Shown here: in pieces, positions 54,713 to 64,000 of the stretch | Layout: each line of letters starts with the position of its first letter | Numbering within the stretch: the first letter of the stretch is position 1 | From: Alloprevotella sp. oral taxon 473 str. F0040 | GTDB lineage: Bacteria > Bacteroidota > Bacteroidia > Bacteroidales > Bacteroidaceae | Assembly (NCBI RefSeq): GCF_000318095.2 | Contig: NZ_KB290716.1 | Coordinates: 66,505 to 130,504 of the forward strand | Direction of reading: 5' to 3' | DNA: 64,000 nt | Made by a program: the position numbers and the translations under genes | The notes under the pieces: model-generated | The model's input: the letters and a program-made list of their open reading frames with translations, nothing else | Told to the model about the DNA's origin: nothing | Databases searched by the model: none

Positions 54713-55003
54713 ATGGGAACATTCTTAGGCTGCCTTTTTGCCATTTTCATTGGTATCATCTTCTTCATTTGGGTACTCCTCAACCAAGGTCTTCGGTTCA
54801 TCCTATCGCTTTTGGGCATTAAGTTGCCTAACTCCAAGACCTCTTTCAGAGAATACGCACAGCAACAAGGCCAACAAAACGCAAATAGCTCCCAGCAACA
54901 GCAAAATAGCTCGACACAAAACTCCTCAGATAGCGCCTCATCCAATGGTAAAATTTTCACGAAAGATGAAAGCGAATATGTAGAATTTGAAGACGTACCT
55001 TAA
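54713..55003 (+). CDS. DUF4834 family small membrane protein
   Basis: 96 residues. A single N-terminal membrane helix (LGCLFAIFIGIIFFIWVLL) and a second hydrophobic patch (LRFILSLLGIKLP) precede a Gln/Ser/Asn-rich low-complexity linker and an acidic C-terminus (DESEYVEFEDVP). This matches the DUF4834 proteins found next to pssA in Bacteroidales. Function is unknown; the context suggests a link to phospholipid synthesis. The terminator stem begins inside its last codons. Confidence 0.85.
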   Translation: MGTFLGCLFAIFIGIIFFIWVLLNQGLRFILSLLGIKLPNSKTSFREYAQQQGQQNANSSQQQQNSSTQNSSDSASSNGKIFTKDESEYVEFEDVP

Positions 55004-55020
55004 AGGTGCGTCTTTTTTTT
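54991..55020 (+). terminator. Terminator overlapping the DUF4834 stop codon
   Basis: A 10-bp stem AGACGTACCT / AGGTGCGTCT (one G-T pair) whose loop contains the TAA stop, followed by a run of eight T. Confidence 0.85.
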
Positions 55021-55151
55021 GCCCAGAGTCACATATAGGTTTTATCACATCTCTACAAATTTCGAGGGCGTAGACCTTGAAAATAGGCATCACAGCGCAA
55101 TTGTCATGCACTTTTCGCCCTCATCATTCGGCAGATACGTGCAATAATCCG

Positions 55152-55159
55152 TAACTTTG
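55152..55159 (+). promoter_or_regulatory. -7 element of ruvA
   Basis: TAACTTTG with a weak TTCG 21 bases upstream. The predicted leader is about 150 nt to the ATG at 55317. The 55021-55316 gap shows nothing else. Confidence 0.5.
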
Positions 55160-55316
55160 CACGTTATGTAATATGAGCTTTGCTATGAACTAAGGACAAG
55201 GGCTAAAAAGAGCCGAGGATTAGATTGTAATGACCTCCATATCCCATTCTTGTTTTGTCTATCGCATAAGCCATTTCATCAAGAGATTTTCTACATTCCA
55301 ACGACGATTTCACGGT

Positions 55317-55928
55317 ATGATCACTTATATCAAAGGCAGCATTGCCGAACTCACGCCCACCGAAGTAGTCATCGAAGCCGCAGGCGTGGGCTATTCCATC
55401 GCTATCTCGCTCAATACTTTTGCGGCACTCCAAGGCAAAGAGTCGGCTCGTGTGTATGTCACAGAGGTGATTCGCGAAGATGCTCACCTATTGTTCGGAT
55501 TTTACAGCAAACAAGAGCGCACACTCTTCGAAGCTCTCACCTCAGTCAATGGCATTGGCGGACAAACAGCTCGCATGGTGCTTTCAGCATTCTCCCCCAC
55601 TGAGCTAACAGAAATCATACAAGGCGAACAAACGGCCATGCTCAAGAGCGTTAAAGGTATAGGTCCCAAAGCTGCTGCTCGCATCGTTTTAGATTTGCGC
55701 GACAAAATCGGCAACCTCCTCAGCACGGGCACGCTCGACGTAGCCCCTGCTGCTGGAGGAGCCATCGCTGCCGCCGACAAACAAGTGGCCGAAGAAGCCA
55801 TCTCAGCCCTCTCTATCCTCGGATTCCAACCTGCTACAGTGCGCAAGGTTGTTGGCAACATCCTTAAAGCGGAACCTGGACTCGACGTGCAGCAACTCAT
55901 CAAACGTGGTTTGAAAGAAATCAAATAA
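55317..55928 (+). CDS. ruvA: Holliday junction branch migration protein RuvA
   Basis: 203 residues from MITYIKGSIAELTPTEVVIE; the open frame extends upstream, but this start matches the universal RuvA N-terminus (oligosaccharide-binding domain I). Helix-hairpin-helix motifs follow in LTSVNGIGGQTARMVLSAF and LKSVKGIGPKAAARIVLDL. The C-terminal domain III (EEAISALSILGFQPATVRKVV) contacts RuvB. The tetramer binds Holliday junctions and loads RuvB helicase, downstream of RecA. ruvB is not adjacent. sprA follows after 92 bp, probably co-transcribed. Confidence 0.97.
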   Translation: MITYIKGSIAELTPTEVVIEAAGVGYSIAISLNTFAALQGKESARVYVTEVIREDAHLLFGFYSKQERTLFEALTSVNGIGGQTARMVLSAFSPTELTEIIQGEQTAMLKSVKGIGPKAAARIVLDLRDKIGNLLSTGTLDVAPAAGGAIAAADKQVAEEAISALSILGFQPATVRKVVGNILKAEPGLDVQQLIKRGLKEIK

Positions 55929-56020
55929 CCACATCGTCCAATGACAGCTTCGAGAACTGACATTCTTATCTCGTAGAAGTATCGTAACTCTTTTTACTCT
56001 TCCTCAAAAAATCAAATACA

Positions 56021-59000
56021 ATGAAGCTCTTCTCTCCAAGTAAAGTCCAACATTGGGTCGCACTAATCGGTGTGGCTCTCTGCTGTGTAGCCACTTGGGG
56101 AGCTGTTCAGGCTACATTTGTGGCCCCTCGTGCAGAAAAAGCGGCAGAAAGTCCAGCAGCACAATCGGTGCGCGATAGCATTCTACCTCGACGTAACCCA
56201 CAAACAGAGAGAGTTGTGCCTTTCACTGTGCGCCCCACAGCCAGTGCCACCACCTCTCCCGACAACCGCCATTCAGGCGACCTCAAAGACCCAGAGAATC
56301 TGACCACTGGATTGTTCTATGACGAGGTGACAGGCCTCTATAAATATGGCACAAAGATAGGTGAACACTTCGTTTTCTCCCCACTCTTCATGGGCACAGA
56401 CGAAGTGATGCGAGAAGGTATCCGCCAGTCTATGATGGACTACTTCCGCAAGCGCAACAACGAAGAGTATCGCAGTCAGGGCAAGAACAAGTTTGACTTC
56501 ACTGATATGCAGTTTTCTCTTGGCCCTGCTGAGAAAATCTTCGGCCCAGGAGGAGTGCGCGTGCGGACACAAGGTAGTGCAGAACTTAAACTCGGGGCGA
56601 ATCACAGATGGACAGACAACCCTTCGCTCTCAGAACGCAACCGAAGTGTCTTTGGTTTTGACTTCAACGAGAAAATCAATCTTGCCCTCAACGGAAAAGT
56701 AGGTGACAAAGTGAACATGGACTTCAACTATAACTCAGAAGCCACGTTCAATTTTGATACACAAAACCTCAAACTTCGCTATGAAGGCAAAGAAGATGAG
56801 ATCATCAAACTCGTAGAAGCTGGCAACGTGTCTATGCCCACACAGTCTTCACTCATCCGTGGCGGACAAAGTCTCTTCGGGCTTCGGACAGACATGCAGT
56901 TTGGTCGTCTCAAACTGCAAACCATGCTTGCGCAAAAGAAATCGGCAGCGCAAACTGTCAACTCACGTGGTGGAGTGCAACTCACCGACTTCGAGTTCTC
57001 CGCTTCCGACTATGACGAAAACCGACACTTCTTTCTGGCTCACTTCTTCCGCAATCACTACGACCAGTGGATGACACAACTCCCCAACATTCTTTCGGGA
57101 GTCACCATCAATCGCATAGAACTCTGGGTCACCAACAAGACGGCTGCCACCACCAACACGCGCTACCTTGTTGCCCTCACCGACTTAGGTGAAGCCAAAA
57201 AATACAACGACAAAGTCTGGATTCCCAATCAGAACGATGTAGCCCCTTCCAATCGTTCTAACAACGCCTATAACTTCATTCTCCAAACAGCTCCACAAGT
57301 GCGCGACATCACGCAGAGCAACGCCCAACTCGATGCAATGGACTTAGTGGGAGGTGAGGACTACGAAAAACTAGAAAGTGCACGTCTACTGAGCAGTTCG
57401 GAATACTCACTCAACTCGGCCTTAGGCTATGTGTCACTCAAGTCTACTCTCCAGCCCGACCAAGTGTTGGCTGTGGCATTTGAATATACTTATCGAGGAC
57501 AAACCTACCAAGTCGGTGAATTTTCTACCGACGTCAAGGACAACACGCAGGCACTGCTCGTGAAATCGCTCAAGAACACAGCGAACACGCCTAAGATGGG
57601 CAACTGGAAACTGATGATGCGCAACGTGTATGCACTCGGAGCAACGGCAGTGCAACGCGACCGTTTCACTCTCGATGTCAAGTATTTGTCCGACACCACT
57701 GGTGTTTACATCTCCTATCTTCCCATTCCTCGCCTCAAAGACAAGCGTTTGCTATCTCTCCTCGGCTTGGACAACCTAGACAACAACGCACGTCGTGTGC
57801 CCAATGGCTACTTCGACTTCGTAGAAGGCTACACTATTGATGTGGCTTCTGGGCGTGTATTCTTCCCTGAAGTCGAACCTTTCGGGAGTTTCTTAGCCAA
57901 TGTCATAGGAGATGCTGATGTGGCACGTAATTTTGCCTACACCGAACTCTATGACTCCACGCGCACCATTGCCAAACAAGTGGCAGAGCACAACAAGTTT
58001 GTCATCAAAGGCCGCTACAAAGCCACAAAGAGTGACGAGATTGTTCTCAATACTTCCGGCATACCACAAGGAAGTGTGGTGGTGACTGCTGGCGGACAAA
58101 TCCTCACCGAAGGCACAGACTATACAGTGGATTATAGTGCCGGTGTCGTGCGCATCCTCAACAAGAGCATCCTCGATGCTGGAACCCCCATCCAATGCTC
58201 GGTCGAATCAAACACCGACTACGGTTTGCAGCGCAAGACCATGATGGGATTGAACTGGCAATACGACTACTCGCGCAACTTCCAATTCGGAGGTTCCCTC
58301 CTGCATCTCAGCGAGCAGCCTTTAACTTCTAAGGTGGCACTAGGTAGCGAGCCGCTCAACAACACCCTTTGGGGACTCAACATGGCATGGAAACAGCAAA
58401 GTCAGTGGCTCACAAATCTCGTGAACCGCCTGCCCTTCGTGCATGCCTCTGCCCCATCTTCCATCAACTTCACGGCAGAATTCGCACATCTCATAGCCGG
58501 ACAAAACAGTGATGTACAAGGTCGAGCTTCCTATTTGGACGATTTTGAGAATGCCAAGTCCGAAATAGACATCTCCGCTCCTCAACAGTGGACTCTCTCG
58601 TCTGTCCCCTCCATGTTTGCGGAGTCACAACTCAACAATGATGTGCAATCTGGCTACAACCGCGCGCGCCTAGCGTGGTACACCATCGACCCACTCTTCA
58701 CACGTCGCAACTCATCCCTCACCCCAGGTCACATCAAATCAGACTTGCAACAACTCTCCGATGCTCGTGTGAGAGAGGTATATGTCAGCGACCTCTACCC
58801 CAACAAGTCGTTGAACTACAAGGATGCAGCCACACTTCCTGTGCTCAATCTCGCATTCTATCCCAACGAACGTGGACCTTACAACCTCGATCCAGCCCTC
58901 GATCGTGACGGACACCTGTCTAATCCTACCCAACGCTGGGGAGGTATGATGCGCCGTCTTGAGACCTCCGATTTCCAAGCTGCGAATGTGGCCTACATCG

Positions 59001-62000
59001 AGTTTTGGATGATGGATCCTTTTACAGAAATCGATGGCAAAACCCCTAACTATACGGGTAATCTCTATTTCAATCTAGGCGAAATCTCCGAAGACGTGCT
59101 CCGTGATGGTCGCAAGTTCTACGAAAGCGGAATGCCCGTTGATGGCAATCGCTCGCAACTCACGCAAACAGCATGGGGATGGGTGCCCAACCAAAATGCA
59201 GTAACCTATGCATTCAACACTACTTCCGACAGTCGCCGGCTCCAAGACGTCGGATTCAATGGTTTGACCTCTGAAGAAGAACGCACCTTTGGCCCCTATG
59301 CCAAGTTCCTCGAAGACGTGCGCGGCCACGTGCGCCCAGAAGTTTACGACTCACTATTGCAAAGTCCCTCGGCCGACCGCTACCACTATTTTCGCGGAAG
59401 TGATTGGGACGAACGCCGCACGAGCATCCTCGACCGCTACAAATTTATCAACAATCCCAATGGTAACTCTGTAGCAGCTGAAGCTTCTCCCGAACGCTAT
59501 TCCACAGCTTACAAGACCACGCCTGATGTGGAAGACATCAATCAGGACTACACGCTCAACGAATATGAAAAGTTCTATCAATATCGTGTGCAAATACGTC
59601 CTGATGCGATGCAAGTGGGACAAAACTACATCGTAGACAGCCGCACCATCAATGCGAAGACTCGAGATGGCAAGACGCCCGAAACGAAGTGGTATCTCTT
59701 CCGCATCCCCATCGAACAATACGAACGTCGCTACGGAAGCATCAACGATTTCTCTTCCATCCGTTTCATGCGCATGTTCATGACTGGCTTTGACCAGCCT
59801 GTCGTCCTTCGTTTGGCCACGCTCAACCTTGTACGCGGAGAATGGCGCGACTACGAACAACCTCTCTACACCACTGGACTCGGTGGACAATCGGGAGAAA
59901 TGGTGGTGAGTGCGGTGAACTTTGAGGAAAACAACGAGAAAACACCTGTCAACTATGTGCTTCCTCCTGGCATCAGCCGCAGCATCGAACCCGGACAAGA
60001 GCAGGTGCTTGAAAACAACGAGCAAGCCCTCTCACTGACGATCAAGAACCTCTCCAGTGGCGATGCACGTGCTGTATATAAAAACACGCAGCTCGACCTC
60101 CGTCGCTACAAGCACTTGCAACTTTTTGTCCATGCCAACGCCCTCCCTGGCGACAAAGATTTGGCAGATGGTCAAATCAGTTTGTTCGTGCGTTTGGGTT
60201 CTGACTATAAAAACAACTTCTACGAATACGAGATCCCTCTTACGCTCACTCCCGAAGGTCGCTACGGTGGTGAGGTGGGTCGCCGTGCGGTATGGCCCAA
60301 TGACAACATGCTCGACGTGGATCTCGACCTCTTCACCCGCTTGAAGGCGGGTCGCAACCGCAAGAAAGCACAAGGTTTGGCAACCTTCACACAGCTGTTC
60401 TCAGAATATGACCCTGCGCGCCCCAAGAATAAAGTGAGCATTCAGGGTAATCCTTCTTTGGGCGAAGTGCGCACCATCATGATAGGTGTGCGCAACAACT
60501 CGCGCGCTCCTCGCAATGTCGAAGTGTGGGCCAACGAACTCCGTCTGCAAGACTTTGCCAACCAAGGGGGATGGGCAGCTCAAAGCCAACTCAATATCCA
60601 ACTCTCGGATTTGGCAACCGTGAATCTGAGCGGACACCTCGAAACGAACGGATTCGGTGGATTGGAAGAGACCGTGAGCCAACGTCGCAACGATGATCTT
60701 TCGCAATTCTCGGTGACCACCAACGTGGAAATGGGTAAACTGCTCCCCGAGAAAGTCAAGCTCACTGCCCCTGTCTACTACTCATACTCTAAAGAGGTGG
60801 TGACTCCTCGCTACAATCCCCTCGACACCGATATGCCGATTGCTGATGCGCTGGCTTCGTTGCCCACATCGGCTCAGCGCGATTCCCTCCGTGACCTCAC
60901 CAATCGCGTAGTGGTGAACAAGAACTTCTCTGTTTCTGGCCTGCGCTTCAACCGCACCACGAAAGGAAGCCCCATGCCTTACGACTTGGGGAACTTTACA
61001 CTTGGCTTTGCACAATCCACTCGACACACCGCAGGTACGACGACGGCGTGGGAACGCGACATGAACTGGAAGCTCAACTTTGCTTACACCTATTCACCTG
61101 GCCGTCATTCCTTCGAACCGCTCCGCAACATCCTCAAGTCAAAGTCGCCTTGGTTGCGCATCTTCAAGGATTTTGGCATCAACTACTTGCCACAAAGCAT
61201 TGCGTTCAACTCCGACATTTCGCGCCATTACTACGAACTTCAAGAGCGCGACATGGAGAATCTAGAGAACAAAACGCTTCCGCTCACCTTCTCTAGCGAC
61301 TTCTTGTGGAATCGTAGCTTCCAACTGCGTTGGGATCCTACTAAAAACATCCACTTCAACTTTGCCTCTGGTACGAATGCTGAGATTGAGCAACCTAATA
61401 CGCCCGTCAATGAATCCCTATATCCCGACCGCTACACAGCGTGGAAGGACTCCATCACACGCAGCATCCTCGAACTCGGCCGTCCTCTCGCCTATCAGCA
61501 GAATGCCGAATTGTCGTGGAACATTCCACTCAACAAAATTCCTGTCCTCGACTGGATCACTGCCGATGCAAAATACGGAAGCACCTACAACTGGACACGC
61601 GGCATCGAGACCACCACAGGGCAATCCTTGGGCAACACCATTGCCAACCGCCGCGACATCACCGCCAATGGTCGTTTCAATCTGGAAAACCTCTACAACA
61701 AGGTGCCTTTCTTGAAGCGAGTGAATCGCAAGTTCTCACAGAGCAACAACCGCAACACGAAGCCCGAGAAGAAATTTTACGAGAAGGAAATCGTGCTTCG
61801 GGCGGACACCACCTTCATTGTTCCTCACAACCAAGGTAGTAAGAAGCTCCGTGTCGTAGCGATTCGCAAAGATGGCTCACGCTATGCCATCAAATACAAG
61901 GTGCTCGACATCAACCGCATCGAAGTGCTCTCACGCGGTGCAGACTCCCTCAAGATTACCGTGGCTGCTCGCAAACGCGTGGAGGAACAAACGTGGTATA

Positions 62001-63508
62001 AAGTGGCGGAACTGGGCGCACGTGGCCTGATGAGTCTTCGCAATTTCAATGTGAGCTATCGCAACAATGCGCAACTCTCTCTCCCAGGTTTCATGCCTAA
62101 TGTGGGCGACATCTTCGGTCAAACTCACATGGGTAGCCTCTTTGCTCCTGGGCTCGACTTTGCCTTTGCCACAGCGGGCGAAGACTATGTGCAACGGGCA
62201 GCCGACAAAGGTTGGTTGCTCCAAAGCGACAGCATCACTACTCCTGCCACTCAAGCCCAAACGGAGGACTTCCAAATGCGAGCACAGATTGAACCGGCTC
62301 GCGATTTCCGCATCAGTCTCACATTCTCGCGCAATCACAATCGCAACAAGACCATACAATATATGTTTGAGGGAATGCCATCGCTCCAAAGTGGTACTTT
62401 CGCCATGACGACGCTCTCCCTCGGTAGTGCCTTCTCCTCTAGTGGTACGGCAGATAATGGCTACCGCAGTGCGCGCTTCCAGCAGTTCCTAGGTGCCCTC
62501 GATCGTTATCAAGCTCGACTACAACAGCGTTATGTAGGAACCACTTACCCTGCTGGACTAGGCTCATGGAGTGGACAACCATACAACCCCGAAAATGGCG
62601 TAGTAGGCAAGTATTCCAGTGAGGTGATGATACCTGCATTCTTGGACACTTACACTTCCATAGGTGGGTCTACCGACATATTCCCCATTCTGACGAAGCT
62701 CTTGCCCAACTGGACACTCACCTACTCCGGACTTTCGTCACTACCTGCCTTCAAACGCTGGTTCCGTGCCTTCAATCTCAACCACAGTTACCGCAGTCTT
62801 TACAATGTTGGTTCGTACAATAGTTTCCAAAGCTATCGTTCCGCAGTGGATGGACTCGGATTTATCAGCAATGTGGAGAATGGTCGTCCGCAACCTTCGT
62901 CACAATTTGACATTTCTACCGTGAGCATCAACGAGAGTTTCTCTCCCCTCTTGGGCGTAGATGCTACTTTCTACAACAACATGACCGCTAAACTGGAGAT
63001 GCGCCGCACACGTGTGCTCACCCTCTCCATGGCTTCTCAGTTGCTCACCGAGACTCACTCCAACGATATTGTCGTGGGCATTGGCTATCGGGTCAACGAT
63101 TTCAAATTTCCTTCCCTCAGTGGCAGTGGTGTAAAGGGTAAAGGTAGCAAAGCTCGTCGATCTGCTCGAAGTTCTTCGGCCAATGACTCCAACAGCAACA
63201 ACAGTTTTTCTGATGGTGCCTCAGGTGGTTCTACCGATGGTTTTGCTCACTCGCTCAACTTACGGCTCGATCTCTCGTTCCGTGATCAAAGTGCGCTACA
63301 GCGCAATCTCCTCACCACCCTTTCTCAAGCCACGAGTGGCAACAGAGCGGTGCAAATCTCCTTCTCGGCAGACTATGCGGTATCGCGATTCTTCACCATC
63401 TCTGCCTACTACGAACGACAGATGAACCGTCCGCTTCTCACCTCTTCCGCCTTCCCCACCACGGTGCAAGACTTCGGTCTGAACCTCAAGTTCCAGTTGG
63501 CGAGATAG
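56021..63508 (+). CDS. sprA: Type IX secretion outer-membrane translocon SprA/Sov
   Basis: 2495 residues, the same size class as P. gingivalis Sov (~2500) and F. johnsoniae SprA. A signal/TM segment lies at about residues 10-30. FGPGGVRVRTQGSAELKLG and FDFNEKINLALNGKVGDKVNMDFNYNSEATFNFD are SprA-family N-terminal strands, and YLDDFENAKSEID and IMIGVRNNSR...VWANELRL are further family landmarks. A Ser/Asn-rich low-complexity stretch lies near residues 2370-2410 before the final strands (DFGLNLKFQLAR). It forms the very large barrel through which C-terminal-domain cargo crosses the outer membrane. ruvA lies directly upstream, and a strong terminator 190 bp downstream. Confidence 0.96.
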   Translation: MKLFSPSKVQHWVALIGVALCCVATWGAVQATFVAPRAEKAAESPAAQSVRDSILPRRNPQTERVVPFTVRPTASATTSPDNRHSGDLKDPENLTTGLFYDEVTGLYKYGTKIGEHFVFSPLFMGTDEVMREGIRQSMMDYFRKRNNEEYRSQGKNKFDFTDMQFSLGPAEKIFGPGGVRVRTQGSAELKLGANHRWTDNPSLSERNRSVFGFDFNEKINLALNGKVGDKVNMDFNYNSEATFNFDTQNLKLRYEGKEDEIIKLVEAGNVSMPTQSSLIRGGQSLFGLRTDMQFGRLKLQTMLAQKKSAAQTVNSRGGVQLTDFEFSASDYDENRHFFLAHFFRNHYDQWMTQLPNILSGVTINRIELWVTNKTAATTNTRYLVALTDLGEAKKYNDKVWIPNQNDVAPSNRSNNAYNFILQTAPQVRDITQSNAQLDAMDLVGGEDYEKLESARLLSSSEYSLNSALGYVSLKSTLQPDQVLAVAFEYTYRGQTYQVGEFSTDVKDNTQALLVKSLKNTANTPKMGNWKLMMRNVYALGATAVQRDRFTLDVKYLSDTTGVYISYLPIPRLKDKRLLSLLGLDNLDNNARRVPNGYFDFVEGYTIDVASGRVFFPEVEPFGSFLANVIGDADVARNFAYTELYDSTRTIAKQVAEHNKFVIKGRYKATKSDEIVLNTSGIPQGSVVVTAGGQILTEGTDYTVDYSAGVVRILNKSILDAGTPIQCSVESNTDYGLQRKTMMGLNWQYDYSRNFQFGGSLLHLSEQPLTSKVALGSEPLNNTLWGLNMAWKQQSQWLTNLVNRLPFVHASAPSSINFTAEFAHLIAGQNSDVQGRASYLDDFENAKSEIDISAPQQWTLSSVPSMFAESQLNNDVQSGYNRARLAWYTIDPLFTRRNSSLTPGHIKSDLQQLSDARVREVYVSDLYPNKSLNYKDAATLPVLNLAFYPNERGPYNLDPALDRDGHLSNPTQRWGGMMRRLETSDFQAANVAYIEFWMMDPFTEIDGKTPNYTGNLYFNLGEISEDVLRDGRKFYESGMPVDGNRSQLTQTAWGWVPNQNAVTYAFNTTSDSRRLQDVGFNGLTSEEERTFGPYAKFLEDVRGHVRPEVYDSLLQSPSADRYHYFRGSDWDERRTSILDRYKFINNPNGNSVAAEASPERYSTAYKTTPDVEDINQDYTLNEYEKFYQYRVQIRPDAMQVGQNYIVDSRTINAKTRDGKTPETKWYLFRIPIEQYERRYGSINDFSSIRFMRMFMTGFDQPVVLRLATLNLVRGEWRDYEQPLYTTGLGGQSGEMVVSAVNFEENNEKTPVNYVLPPGISRSIEPGQEQVLENNEQALSLTIKNLSSGDARAVYKNTQLDLRRYKHLQLFVHANALPGDKDLADGQISLFVRLGSDYKNNFYEYEIPLTLTPEGRYGGEVGRRAVWPNDNMLDVDLDLFTRLKAGRNRKKAQGLATFTQLFSEYDPARPKNKVSIQGNPSLGEVRTIMIGVRNNSRAPRNVEVWANELRLQDFANQGGWAAQSQLNIQLSDLATVNLSGHLETNGFGGLEETVSQRRNDDLSQFSVTTNVEMGKLLPEKVKLTAPVYYSYSKEVVTPRYNPLDTDMPIADALASLPTSAQRDSLRDLTNRVVVNKNFSVSGLRFNRTTKGSPMPYDLGNFTLGFAQSTRHTAGTTTAWERDMNWKLNFAYTYSPGRHSFEPLRNILKSKSPWLRIFKDFGINYLPQSIAFNSDISRHYYELQERDMENLENKTLPLTFSSDFLWNRSFQLRWDPTKNIHFNFASGTNAEIEQPNTPVNESLYPDRYTAWKDSITRSILELGRPLAYQQNAELSWNIPLNKIPVLDWITADAKYGSTYNWTRGIETTTGQSLGNTIANRRDITANGRFNLENLYNKVPFLKRVNRKFSQSNNRNTKPEKKFYEKEIVLRADTTFIVPHNQGSKKLRVVAIRKDGSRYAIKYKVLDINRIEVLSRGADSLKITVAARKRVEEQTWYKVAELGARGLMSLRNFNVSYRNNAQLSLPGFMPNVGDIFGQTHMGSLFAPGLDFAFATAGEDYVQRAADKGWLLQSDSITTPATQAQTEDFQMRAQIEPARDFRISLTFSRNHNRNKTIQYMFEGMPSLQSGTFAMTTLSLGSAFSSSGTADNGYRSARFQQFLGALDRYQARLQQRYVGTTYPAGLGSWSGQPYNPENGVVGKYSSEVMIPAFLDTYTSIGGSTDIFPILTKLLPNWTLTYSGLSSLPAFKRWFRAFNLNHSYRSLYNVGSYNSFQSYRSAVDGLGFISNVENGRPQPSSQFDISTVSINESFSPLLGVDATFYNNMTAKLEMRRTRVLTLSMASQLLTETHSNDIVVGIGYRVNDFKFPSLSGSGVKGKGSKARRSARSSSANDSNSNNSFSDGASGGSTDGFAHSLNLRLDLSFRDQSALQRNLLTTLSQATSGNRAVQISFSADYAVSRFFTISAYYERQMNRPLLTSSAFPTTVQDFGLNLKFQLAR

Positions 63509-63695
63509 ACATTGGCTCGTTCTCTCAAAGACTCTCCCAAGTCAATGGTCAAATTCCCAAGGTTTTACACCCAAGATTAGCCACAAAGCTCACCGAAGAA
63601 TGGGTGGATAGGTGTTCCAAAGGACTTGTGATAATGCATCTTTGGGAATATCTTCAATGAAGCACAGTGTTTCCCTTTGTAGGAAGTCATAAACA

Positions 63696-63739
63696 AGCCG
63701 CGTGCGCAACAAATATGTTGCGCACGCGGCTTTTCTTTT
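63696..63739 (+). terminator. Strong terminator after sprA
   Basis: A perfect, GC-rich 17-bp stem (63696-63712 / 63717-63733) with loop AATA, followed by TTCTTTTT. It lies between sprA and the convergent frame at the window edge. The preceding 63509-63695 holds nothing recognisable. Confidence 0.93.
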
Positions 63740-63811
63740 TGGGGAATTGACATGGAGTTTATCGGTCATAATAAAAATCGCATCTATGGTTGTAACACCA
63801 AAGATACGACT

Positions 63812-64000
63812 TTAAGGAGCAAAAAATGACAACTTTACGCTATGAGTTTGCAAAAGCAGCCCATGCAGCAGCGGCGCGGTGGGCACTTGCTTCTCGTTCT
63901 CTTCGTTTGATTGAAGCCCACCTCTCAGCGCTCCACTTATCATGAGCTTCTTTCCTTTTCCGTTGAGCTTCTCGAAGCGCAAGCGTCCGTTGGAAGCGAG
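63812..64000 (-). CDS. 3' end of an unrecognised minus-strand ORF, truncated by window edge
   Basis: The frame is open from the window edge to TAA at 63814-63812 (62 codons). The translation contains RLRFEKLNGKGKKLM and LLHGLLLQTHSVK and resembles nothing I can name. It is convergent with sprA, with a strong hairpin between. Its short visible length makes it uncertain that it is a gene at all. Confidence 0.35.
   Translation of the reverse strand, partial: LASNGRLRFEKLNGKGKKLMISGALRGGLQSNEENEKQVPTAPLLHGLLLQTHSVKLSFFAP

Noticed and set aside
63826..63945. 39-codon plus-strand ORF preceded by AAGGAG
   Set aside because: Shine-Dalgarno motifs are not strongly used in Bacteroidetes, the Ala/Arg-rich product is not recognisable, and the opposite strand is open to the window edge.
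1..64000. tRNA, rRNA and tmRNA genes
   Set aside because: I looked in the intergenic gaps for T-loop (GGTTCGAATCC-like) and rRNA signatures and found none. A dedicated covariance-model scan would settle this.

Overview
The window comes from a member of the Bacteroidales, most likely Prevotellaceae or a close relative. The evidence is a SusC/SusD pair with surface lipoproteins, a ~2,500-residue SprA/Sov type IX secretion translocon, serine palmitoyltransferase, DUF4492 ahead of cydAB, and repeated use of the Bacteroidetes promoter pattern TTTG-N19/20-TAnnTTTG. No rRNA, tRNA, insertion sequence, prophage or CRISPR array was seen. Most of the window is chromosomal housekeeping DNA, with one accessory-looking nutrient-uptake operon at the left edge.

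Layout. (1) 1-11,899, minus strand: a SusCD operon whose other members are large lipoproteins with fasciclin (FAS1) motifs (FAS1, SusC, SusD, FAS1, FAS1 running off the window). A near-consensus promoter at 11,868-11,899 drives it. (2) 11,900-13,408: a long non-coding stretch with a 21-bp tandem repeat and the lepA promoter and leader. (3) 13,409-20,097, plus: lepA, pheS, a nicotinamide salvage pair (pncA, pncB) and recA. (4) 20,256-28,384, minus: AGE-family epimerase, rng, a 29-codon basic protein gene, an HU gene, rpiB, tkt and spt. (5) 28,642-31,735, plus: lipid kinase, Wzi-like protein and a lipocalin-like lipoprotein. (6) 32,504-44,593, minus: DUF1015, a 3-phosphoglycerate dehydrogenase, serC, secA, a PafA-fold protein that has lost its catalytic residues, a DUF4105 protein and a porin with a His/Cys-rich N-terminus. 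(7) 44,861-45,814, plus: a regulator joining an ScdA_N/hemerythrin (RIC/YtfE-like) diiron module to a LuxR-type HTH, divergent from the porin. (8) 46,266-50,552, minus: PAP2 phosphatase and DUF4492-cydA-cydB. (9) 50,861-64,000: panC-panD-nadD, psd, pssA, DUF4834, ruvA and sprA on the plus strand, then the 3' end of a minus-strand ORF.

Several genes form functional groups. pncA, pncB and nadD supply NAD. psd and pssA make phosphatidylethanolamine, while spt, and perhaps the divergent lipid kinase, belong to sphingolipid metabolism. rpiB and tkt are non-oxidative pentose phosphate genes. serC and the dehydrogenase make serine, which is a substrate of both spt and pssA. cydAB is a high-affinity quinol oxidase, and the hemerythrin-HTH regulator is a plausible redox, NO or iron sensor.

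The most unusual items are the diiron-LuxR regulator with its divergent porin, three intergenic arrays of one ~21-bp periodic repeat, the catalytically dead PafA-like protein, and the FAS1-rich SusCD operon with no visible enzyme. All functional assignments come from reading motifs; no database search was run.
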